Positions 58,137 through 64,000 of a DNA stretch of 64,000 nt are shown in pieces. Position numbers and translations under genes: made by a program. Under the pieces are notes generated by a model, which was given only the letters and a program-made list of their open reading frames with translations, was not told the DNA's origin and searched no databases. The stretch's first letter is position 1. The number at the start of each line of letters is the position of its first letter. This DNA comes from Geobacillus sp. 46C-IIa. GTDB taxonomy: Bacteria; Bacillota; Bacilli; Bacillales; Anoxybacillaceae. The DNA is taken from NCBI RefSeq assembly GCF_014679505.1, contig NZ_CP061474.1, forward strand, positions 1,766,001-1,830,000, read 5' to 3'.

Positions 58137-60061
58137 ACGGACGTCGGCAAGACGGCTTTGATCGCAGCGATCACCTGCTTGTCTTCTTGGTCGGTGACAA
58201 AAATGGAGACGATGCCGCGGTCGTCGCGCGTGCGAATGAGCCGTCCAACCCCTTGGCGAAGGCGGAGAAGCATATACGGCACATCGACATCCCAAAACGA
58301 ATCGCTGTATGCCTTCCGCTTCGCCTGAAACACCGGGTCATTCGGCGGGTACGGCAGCGACCAAATGATGACGTTGGACAGCGACGGTCCCGGAATGTCA
58401 AGCCCTTCCCATAAATGTTCCGAACAAAGCACTGTCTCTTCGTCGCGCTGGAACTCGGCGACTAAATCGCTAATCTCACGGTCACCTTCAAACAAAAACG
58501 AAAACGGTTCGCCAGCTGCCATTTCTTTGAACTGAAGCAATTCCCCGCGCGTCGGGAACAAGATGAGCGCCCGTCCGCCCGTTTCACGCAATTTTTCAAG
58601 CGCATAGGCGTATTTTTCAGCAAACAGCGTCTCATCGGCGCGAAACGTCGGCATGTAAATCGTCATTTGTTCGTCATAGTCGAACGGCGACGGCACACTG
58701 AACGATAAATATTCATCAATGCCTAAGCTGTCGGCCATATATTGAAACGACTTGCCGTTCGATAGCGTTGCCGATGAGAAGATAAACGGCATGCGCTTCG
58801 CGAACACTTTTTCGCGCAGCACTTCCTGCACGGTGCGCGGCATGACAACCAGCGTCGCCTCTTGGCGCGACGACTCGAGCCATGCGATGGCATCGGCGCT
58901 CGTTAAAAATAAATCGAGCAAATAATGAATTTGGTCTAAGTATTCATCAACGATATTGAGCTGGTAATGGTCAATCGTATACGTTTCGCTTTCAAACACG
59001 AGCTCGTTGCCGATTGTAACGACTTGGTCGCGCAGCCGCTCCGCCCATTGCTCGAGCTTCAGCGACGGCGAAATTTCTTTCCGGTTCGAGCCGGGGACGT
59101 CTTTCGCACACGCTTTCAGCTCGGCAAAAAAGCGTCCGCCCGTCTCTATGGTTTCTTCAATTAAATAGGCGAGCTCTTCGCGAATATCGTTTTCGAGAAG
59201 CCGTGTCAGCAACATCTCAAGCGTCGTTTCCTTCATCCGGTACGCAAGCGCCTTTTGCGCGGCAAACTCAAGCAAGTGTCCCTCGTCAAACACGACGCAG
59301 CTCGCCTCGGGCAAGAGCGGCAGCTGCCCTTCCCGCTTGCGCGCCTCATACGTCCATACATGTTCCATATAAAAGTCGTGCGAACAGACGATCAAATCGG
59401 CCGCCTTCCGATAATAGTCGCGCCAAAGCGTCTGGCCGCAGCGGTGGCGCTTTTCGCACGTAAAGCAATCTTGAAACGGGTCCCAGGCGATTTTTTTCCA
59501 TTGTTCGTCGGTTAAATGAGCGTATTCTTTCCGATCGCCGTAGCGATAAAATGACTGCATTGTTTTATTGTCATGGACGAAAGCTGGGAGCTCGTCGTAA
59601 ATTCGTTCATATAGCTCGATATCATCATCGTCATATGTAGTCGCTTCTTCGAGCTTATTTAAACATAAATATTGATCCGGCGATTTCGCCAGCCGGACAT
59701 CGATATGCAGCCCGAGCACATCGGACAGTTTGGCGATATCTCCTTCTTTTTTGACAAGCTGCTCAATAAGCGTTTCATCTGCGCAGGCGATGATGGCCGG
59801 CTTGCCGGTATAGCGGGCGTAACAAATCGCATATAGCAAGTAGACGATCGTCTTCCCTGTGCCGACTCCGGCTTCAGCGAACATCACCTTTTTCTCGCGA
59901 AACGCGCGCTCGAGCTGGAACGCCATATAAATTTGCTCATCGCGCAACTCAAAGCCGGCCTCCGGCAAAATATCGTAAAAGACATCGCCGATCCACTGGC
60001 TGAGCTTGTCAAAAAAGTTTTCGTTTTTTTCTAATAGAAACGGATAACGATTATGGCTCAT
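58124..60061 (-). CDS. ypvA: DinG/XPD-type ATP-dependent helicase YpvA
   Basis: A 645-residue superfamily 2 helicase of the XPD/DinG group. Walker A AEAGVGTGKT is at about 62-71; Walker B is FDEGH (DEGH box); and a Cys cluster, one in YLCLNKLEE and three in CFTCEKRHRCG near 195-207, fits the 4Fe-4S domain. The C-terminal RecA domain has FSSATLSNGKSFQYM and motif VI GVGRLIRTRDDRG. It unwinds 5'-3' on damaged or structured DNA by family. The start at 60061 has GGAGGGGTGGCGGCG upstream. Same neighbour (ypwA) as in B. subtilis. Confidence 0.9.
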   Translation of the reverse strand: MSHNRYPFLLEKNENFFDKLSQWIGDVFYDILPEAGFELRDEQIYMAFQLERAFREKKVMFAEAGVGTGKTIVYLLYAICYARYTGKPAIIACADETLIEQLVKKEGDIAKLSDVLGLHIDVRLAKSPDQYLCLNKLEEATTYDDDDIELYERIYDELPAFVHDNKTMQSFYRYGDRKEYAHLTDEQWKKIAWDPFQDCFTCEKRHRCGQTLWRDYYRKAADLIVCSHDFYMEHVWTYEARKREGQLPLLPEASCVVFDEGHLLEFAAQKALAYRMKETTLEMLLTRLLENDIREELAYLIEETIETGGRFFAELKACAKDVPGSNRKEISPSLKLEQWAERLRDQVVTIGNELVFESETYTIDHYQLNIVDEYLDQIHYLLDLFLTSADAIAWLESSRQEATLVVMPRTVQEVLREKVFAKRMPFIFSSATLSNGKSFQYMADSLGIDEYLSFSVPSPFDYDEQMTIYMPTFRADETLFAEKYAYALEKLRETGGRALILFPTRGELLQFKEMAAGEPFSFLFEGDREISDLVAEFQRDEETVLCSEHLWEGLDIPGPSLSNVIIWSLPYPPNDPVFQAKRKAYSDSFWDVDVPYMLLRLRQGVGRLIRTRDDRGIVSIFVTDQEDKQVIAAIKAVLPTSVREE

Positions 60062-60191
60062 CGCCGCCACCCCTCCAATTGGCATAAACTCGCCCGGCAT
60101 CATCATGCATAAGCGCGCAACCACACCGTTGCGCGCCTTACTTCTAGTAACAAGATAATATTATGATGGATGGCCATCGAGAAGTCAACTT

Positions 60192-61328
60192 CTAGCCTCG
60201 ACGCGGCGGCCGCGGCCCCCAATATTGATAGTAATGCGTCTCAATGAAACCGTTAAACAGCTTGCGCCGCTTCGTTGCCGGGCGCCCGTAATGGGCTTCA
60301 AAGCCGCGATGGGCGGTTAAAATGTACACCGACCATGTGTCTAAGGCGGCAAAGGCGCGGCCGATGGCACGGTAAAGGGCTTCGACTTCCCGCCGTTCGC
60401 CGAGCCGTTCGCCGTATGGCGGGTTGCTGACAATCACTCCGTACGATTTGTCTGTCCGAAACTGTTCCGCCCGTCCCGTTTGAAAAGAAATGAGATCGGC
60501 CAACCCGGCTTCGGCCGCATTCGCCCTAGCCATTTCCACCATCTGTGGGTTGAGGTCAATCCCGCCAATATCGAGCGGCTCATCATAGCGCGCCATATCT
60601 TCCACTTCTTGGCGCGCCTTCTCCCATGCGCGCTCCCCAATCCACGGCCATTGCTCGGAAACAAAATCGCGGTTAAACCCTGGAGCAATGTTTTGGCCGA
60701 TGAGCGCCGCCTCGATGGCGATCGTGCCCGAACCGCAAAACGGATCGACAAACGGGCGATCTGGCGTCCAGTTTGTGAGCAGCACTAAGGCGGCGGCAAG
60801 CGTTTCCCGAAGCGGCGCTTCCCCTTGGCGGGCGCGGTACCCGCGCTTATGCAGCCCGACGCCGCTTGTATCGATCGTCAATGTGGCGATATCTTTATGA
60901 AGAGCCACTTCAATGCGGTAAAGCGGGCCGGTTTCCGGGAACCATGATAGACGGTAGCGCTCTTTTAAACTTTCTACGATCGCTTTTTTGACGATGGCTT
61001 GGCAGTCGGAAACGCTGAACAACGTCGACTTCACCGATTTCCCGATGACCGGAAACTCCGCGTCTTTCGGCAAATAATCAGCCCACGGCAGCGCTTTCGT
61101 CCGCTCAAACAGCTCTTCGAACGTCGTCGCCCGAAACTCGCCAACCTTCAGCTTTACACGGTCGGCAGCGCGCAGCCAAAGGTTGGCTCGGCAAATGGCG
61201 AGCGCATCGCCTTCGAACGTTACCTTGCCGTTCTCCACCTGACATTCGTAGCCGAGCCGCCGCACTTCTTCGGCCACAACCGACTCGAGCCCCATCGCGG
61301 CTGTGGCGATGATAGAAAATGATTTCAT
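60192..61328 (-). CDS. ypsC: THUMP-domain rRNA guanine-N2 methyltransferase (YpsC/RlmL type)
   Basis: A 378-residue RNA methyltransferase. An N-terminal ferredoxin-like/THUMP region (about 1-160, with FEELFERTKALPWADYLP) precedes the SAM domain with FVDPFCGSGTIAIEAAL (motif I-like) and the N6/N2 catalytic motif NPPYGERLG near 300. By homology to the first half of RlmL and to YpsC it modifies 23S rRNA guanine. The start at 61328 has GCGAGGGGGAACAGA upstream. Located next to rnpB as in B. subtilis. Confidence 0.93.
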   Translation of the reverse strand: MKSFSIIATAAMGLESVVAEEVRRLGYECQVENGKVTFEGDALAICRANLWLRAADRVKLKVGEFRATTFEELFERTKALPWADYLPKDAEFPVIGKSVKSTLFSVSDCQAIVKKAIVESLKERYRLSWFPETGPLYRIEVALHKDIATLTIDTSGVGLHKRGYRARQGEAPLRETLAAALVLLTNWTPDRPFVDPFCGSGTIAIEAALIGQNIAPGFNRDFVSEQWPWIGERAWEKARQEVEDMARYDEPLDIGGIDLNPQMVEMARANAAEAGLADLISFQTGRAEQFRTDKSYGVIVSNPPYGERLGERREVEALYRAIGRAFAALDTWSVYILTAHRGFEAHYGRPATKRRKLFNGFIETHYYQYWGPRPPRRG

Positions 61329-61413
61329 TCTGTTCCCCCTCGCAAACGGTATAGATCGCCGCTCATTGCCCATACTTCCATTATATCCATCTAGCTGCGA
61401 AAAACACGCAAAC

Positions 61414-61445
61414 GAAAAGCCCTCCTTCATGCAGGAGGGCTTTTC
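61414..61445 (-). terminator. Terminator of rnpB
   Basis: GAAAAGCCCTCCT pairs perfectly with AGGAGGGCTTTTC (13 bp, 6-nt loop); on the minus strand it is followed by GTTTGCG. It follows the 3' end of RNase P RNA by about 10 nt. Confidence 0.85.
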
Positions 61446-61455
61446 ACGCTTCCAT

Positions 61456-61880
61456 CACCACGTTAATCATGTTCTGTAAGCCATGTTCTGTACCTTCGTA
61501 CTGCCAGCGGCTTTGCGCCTCGTACTCCGGCGGTAATCATCTATCTACAGGCAGCATGCGCCGCCTGTCCTTCCCTCCGTTCATTTCCTTCGGGAAGGTG
61601 CCCCTACCATCATTTGGGTTTCTCGCTCGTGGGGTTTACCGCGTTCCACCTCTAAGGTTTCCCTTAGAGCTCCGTCACTGTGGCACTTTCAGGGTAATCG
61701 AACCATATCCGCATCTGGACGTAGGTTCTTTCCCCGCCGTCAGCCCAGCCGAAGCCAGACTGCCCTAGCTTATGGATTCGCTAGGCACGAACACTACGGG
61801 CATCTCAGCACCGTGCGAGCATGGACTTTCCTCTACGGCCGAAATCGGCCGCAGCGATTACCCGAACATGATTAACGCTG
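61456..61880 (-). ncRNA. rnpB: RNase P RNA, Bacillus type B
   Basis: The catalytic RNA of RNase P, which matures tRNA 5' ends. On the minus strand the conserved elements appear in order: GGGTAATCGCTGC, GTAGAGGAAAGTCCATGCTC, GCACGGTGCTGAGATGCCC, GTGCCTAGCGAATCCATAAG, AAAGTGCCACAGTGACGGAG, GTGGAACGCGGTAAACCCC, CGAGCGAGAAACCCAAAT, ACAGGCGG and GTACGAGGC, ending GGCTTACAGAACATG. The 5' GTTAATCATGTTC pairs with the 3' GAACATGATTAAC. These match B. subtilis rnpB closely. Ends are estimated from the closing helix. Confidence 0.97.
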
Positions 61881-61892
61881 CAAGCACCTTAC

Positions 61893-61921
61893 AGTATAGT
61901 CGATTTTCCGAATGAGATCAA
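61893..61921 (-). promoter_or_regulatory. SigA promoter of rnpB
   Basis: On the minus strand TTGATC (61916-61921), 17-bp spacer, TATACT (61893-61898); predicted start near 61886. Confidence 0.75.
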
Positions 61922-61969
61922 GAGAAAAAATTTGGAACTTGTATATACCGACCTTGTTCTCCCAGCCGC

Positions 61970-62266
61970 CTATTCATACAGTTTTCGGCCAAACACATGT
62001 TTTTCCAAGTTGGAAAGGCGCTGCAAAATATCATAGTTCGTCGTCCCTGCCGGTGTGGCCGGCCGCTTTTGCAGCTCCTCGACTTGCCGTCTCAGCCGGG
62101 CATTTTCTTGGCGCAGCTCGTCAATCTCTTGCTGAAACGCCTCGTAATCTTTAATGACGATGTCCAAAAATTGATCCACTTCGTCTTGGTTATACCCCCG
62201 CATGCTTACTTTAAATTCTTTTTCCAAAATGTCTTTCGGCGTCAGTTTCACCTGATTGGCTGACAT
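61970..62266 (-). CDS. gpsB: Cell division protein GpsB
   Basis: A 98-residue DivIVA-related protein: [20 protein letters not shown] then [18 protein letters not shown] (membrane-binding and PBP-binding N-terminal domain), a coiled coil [17 protein letters not shown], and a C-terminal trimerising [20 protein letters not shown]. It shuttles PBP1 between septum and side wall. GAGGTGAAAAGCC precedes the ATG. Located just upstream of rnpB as in B. subtilis. Confidence 0.96.
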   Translation of the reverse strand: MSANQVKLTPKDILEKEFKVSMRGYNQDEVDQFLDIVIKDYEAFQQEIDELRQENARLRRQVEELQKRPATPAGTTNYDILQRLSNLEKHVFGRKLYE

Positions 62267-62453
62267 GGCTTTTCACCTCAATCCGCATTCAACAATCCTC
62301 TTTCCTTTATTTTTTCAGAAATTACGCCGGTTGTCAATTGACGTTTCCCCTGCCTAAGCCGCGGAAGCGGACGGCTGGTGAGACTTCCCGCCTGCACCGG
62401 GAAACCGCTCCCTCGCTAGGAAGGCGCGGCCGGCAGCGCCAGCTGGCCACCGC
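62267..62453. other. Intergenic region between gpsB and cotD, ypsA absent
   Basis: It holds a TTGACA (minus strand, near 62335) likely belonging to the gpsB promoter. B. subtilis has ypsA between gpsB and cotD; here there is no frame resembling it. Confidence 0.45.
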
Positions 62454-62492
62454 AAAAAAAAAAACAGAAGCCGACGAAGCGGCCTCTGTTTT
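62454..62492 (-). terminator. Terminator of cotD
   Basis: On the minus strand ACAGAGGCC pairs with GGC-TCTGT with a small mismatch, followed by a run of ten T residues. Confidence 0.85.
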
Positions 62493-62497
62493 CACGT

Positions 62498-62734
62498 CTA
62501 GTAGCCAACTGGAAACGGCGGCATCGGCCCCGGACAATACACGTGCCGGCTGGCGGCCTGAGCAACGGCCGATTCCGTGTGCGGGAAATAATGACGATGC
62601 TCATACAAATGATGATAAACGTGCGTTGTGTGCGACGGATGAATATGCGGCACAATCGTTGCTTGGAAATGGTGTTGGACACAGCATCGAGGCGGATGGA
62701 CGATCGGCGCCGTCACATATGGTGGGCAATGCAT
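62498..62734 (-). CDS. cotD: Spore coat protein CotD
   Basis: A 78-residue inner coat protein: MHCPPYVTAPIVHPPRCCVQ then HHFQATIVPHIHPSHTTHVY and HHLYEHRHYFPHTESAV, the CotD family signature rich in His, Cys and Pro. GGAGAAGGATGTC precedes the ATG. A well-matched SigK promoter lies upstream, agreeing with late mother-cell expression. Confidence 0.95.
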   Translation of the reverse strand: MHCPPYVTAPIVHPPRCCVQHHFQATIVPHIHPSHTTHVYHHLYEHRHYFPHTESAVAQAASRHVYCPGPMPPFPVGY

Positions 62735-62778
62735 GACATCCTTCTCCTTTCATCGTCTAGGCTGTTGATTGACAATAC

Positions 62779-62806
62779 TAGCCTATGATGAACAGGACGG
62801 ACTCGT
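62779..62806 (-). promoter_or_regulatory. SigK promoter of cotD
   Basis: On the minus strand AC (62805-62806), 17-bp spacer, CATAGGCTA (62779-62787), an exact match to AC-N16/17-CATANNNTA. Predicted start about 37 nt ahead of the start codon. Confidence 0.65.
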
Positions 62807-62938
62807 ACTAGTATAGATACCCATTTTATGCCTGTTGTACAGCCGCACCGCATCTATTCCCCCACCTCGCGGCCCGGAGCGCTGCATAGCCTGGCCCCGC
62901 CATAGCTGCACTTAGGAAAACGTTCAGAAGACGCCGCG

Positions 62939-63022
62939 TTAATACACATAATTGAACACGACAAACGTCAAGCCGACAACAATAAAAAAGAGGTACAAAA
63001 TTTTTTTGTACATGCTCCGCAT
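62939..63022 (-). CDS. Small membrane peptide, 27 aa
   Basis: MRSMYKKILYLFFIVVGLTF then VVFNYVY: a basic N-terminus followed by one membrane helix. CAGGGAGAAGAGCACA precedes the ATG. Downstream of yprB in the same direction (gap 141 bp). Function unknown; similar one-helix peptides are common in Bacillaceae and unannotated. Confidence 0.5.
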   Translation of the reverse strand: MRSMYKKILYLFFIVVGLTFVVFNYVY

Positions 63023-63163
63023 TGTGCTCTTCTCCCTGCCATCATTTTCGTTCATTCCGATGCCATTGTACACATTTTTTGTTTTTTCTACAAGATTCGC
63101 AGCAAAAAGGCACCATTTTTTATTTTTCTGTCACATTTTGCGCTTGCCAGGGAAATGAGCGTG

Positions 63164-64000
63164 TCATTTCCCCGCCCCATTCTTCTTGCGCGCCAGCCGC
63201 TCGAGCCGCTTGCGCCATTCCTGTTCCTCCTTCTCTAAGCCTTGCCGGCTCGTCTTAGCAAGCGACCGCCATGCTTCATACGCCATAGCGGCATAGCGGT
63301 GCGCTTCAGCCGCATTGCGGAAATGGTGCTCATATGCTTTCGAAAGCTCAAGACCGGCCTTCACCTTCCAAAGGCCGCTCCCATGATCGAATAAGTCGCG
63401 CCAAATGGCAGCCGCCTCTTCGTAACGTTTTTCCCTGCGGTGTAAAAGCGACAACCGCCATTTCGCCGCCTGCGCCTCCTTTGCTTCTTGGCCGCTCGCT
63501 TGTTCATACACATCCCGGGCGGCCGCTGTTTCCCCGACCGCCTCGAACCAACGGGCGGCGGCCAGCTGTTCCCTCGGGTCAGAGAGCTGCGCCGCTTCAA
63601 GCAGCTGCATCGATAAATGAATGTAGAGCACAATAAGCGACAACACGTCATGCTCGTTATGGCGCAATACCGGCATGAGCCGCTCCGGATGGGGCGTTTG
63701 CAAAAATTCTTGATAAATCATCGGCGCTAAAAAGCCGGGGACATCATCATCCCGCTCGATATGAAGAATATGCCGCTCCACCTCCGCTAGGCGAAGCGAA
63801 TCGAGCTTGTCTTTCCATAAGCGGCGAGCGGCGTGGTACAAATCAAAGTGACCAAACGCCGGCAGTTTCGGCACTAGATCGCGGACAAGGGCGTGGCGCG
63901 TTTTCAGCCGCGGCCAGTCAAACGCCTTTCCATTATACGTCACGAGCGTCGTATAGTCGACATCCGATAAAAAGCTTTGATACAGCGCCACCTCCGCCCC
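63164..64000 (-). CDS. yprB: YprB ribonuclease H-like protein, C-terminal part (cut by window edge)
   Basis: About 278 codons from the right edge to the stop. VTYNGKAFDWPRLKTRHAL and LRHNEHDVLSLIVLYIHLSM are the later motifs of the RNase_H_2 / DEDD-type exonuclease domain of YprB. After it comes a TPR-like helical region (ARWFEAVGETAAARDVYEQA, REKRYEEAAAIWRDL, LELSKAYEHHFRNAAEAH) ending in a Lys/Arg-rich tail. The frame continues open beyond base 64000, so the start is outside. Next to cotD as in B. subtilis. Likely acts on nucleic acid; substrate unknown. Confidence 0.9.
   Translation of the reverse strand, partial: GAEVALYQSFLSDVDYTTLVTYNGKAFDWPRLKTRHALVRDLVPKLPAFGHFDLYHAARRLWKDKLDSLRLAEVERHILHIERDDDVPGFLAPMIYQEFLQTPHPERLMPVLRHNEHDVLSLIVLYIHLSMQLLEAAQLSDPREQLAAARWFEAVGETAAARDVYEQASGQEAKEAQAAKWRLSLLHRREKRYEEAAAIWRDLFDHGSGLWKVKAGLELSKAYEHHFRNAAEAHRYAAMAYEAWRSLAKTSRQGLEKEEQEWRKRLERLARKKNGAGK

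Noticed and set aside
61469..61768. 99-codon open frame on the plus strand
   Set aside because: It lies across RNase P RNA on the opposite strand; the conserved RNA sequence explains the region fully.

Overview
The window reads as chromosome of a thermophilic Bacillaceae, most likely Geobacillus or a close relative. The evidence is a fairly high GC content, strong AAGGAGG-type ribosome binding sites, SigA-type promoters, many spore genes (sspN, tlp, cotD, YjcZ peptides), and gene runs that match Bacillus subtilis order (yng leucine operon, deoD-yodJ, yozD-yodN-yozE, yneN-tlp-yneP-yneQ, ypbS-dynA-bpsB-bpsA, ypwA-ypvA, ypsC-rnpB-gpsB, cotD-yprB). Nothing looks like phage, plasmid, CRISPR or a complete insertion sequence. 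The genus call is an inference from family resemblance; no search was run.

Layout. 1-2.4 kb: tail of a histidine kinase, an SDR oxidoreductase and several very small genes (DUF6501-like, yflJ, yebG). 2.4-7.3 kb: a class A penicillin-binding protein and a MarR-HlyD-EmrB efflux operon. 7.4-7.7 kb: a structured RNA with the architecture of 6S RNA. 7.7-16.7 kb: a seven-gene leucine/isovalerate catabolic operon (acyl-CoA dehydrogenase, acyl-CoA synthetase, biotin carboxylase, biotin carrier, HMG-CoA lyase, enoyl-CoA hydratase, carboxyltransferase) preceded by a TetR gene and two palindromic operators. 16.9-31 kb: mixed housekeeping and transport genes (GNAT, ilvA, MFS, soluble histidine kinase, MATE, DUF1028, RarD, CorA, CDF, methyltransferase) with three YjcZ-type peptides. 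31-38 kb: yodJ-deoD, many small genes, yozD/yodN/yozE and a lone bioB under a BirA-type operator. 38-46 kb: FAD oxidoreductase, DUF502, second CorA, thioesterases and spore genes. 46-52.5 kb: tightly overlapped ypbS / Cys-rich peptide / dynA genes and the bpsB-bpsA pyrone pair. 52.7-56.4 kb: coiled-coil gene, a decayed pbuX, and a three-gene b(o/a)3-type cytochrome oxidase operon preceded by an Fnr/Crp-like site. 56.5-64 kb: ypwA, ypvA, ypsC, rnpB, gpsB, cotD and the C-terminal part of yprB.

Working together: leucine carbon is taken through isovaleryl-CoA, methylcrotonyl-CoA and HMG-CoA to acetyl-CoA and acetoacetate under TetR control. bpsA and bpsB would make and methylate long-chain alkylpyrones beside the membrane dynamin DynA. 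The cba oxidase looks set for low-oxygen induction.

The most unusual signal is a family of four ~117-122 nt elements (1642-1759, 30573-30690, 37059-37175, 56328-56449). All lie in sense orientation just after a gene's stop codon, have related sequence and near-identical length, and end in a terminator-like hairpin whose outer arm is also complementary to the element's own 5' end. Many small genes use GTG or TTG starts and are easily missed.
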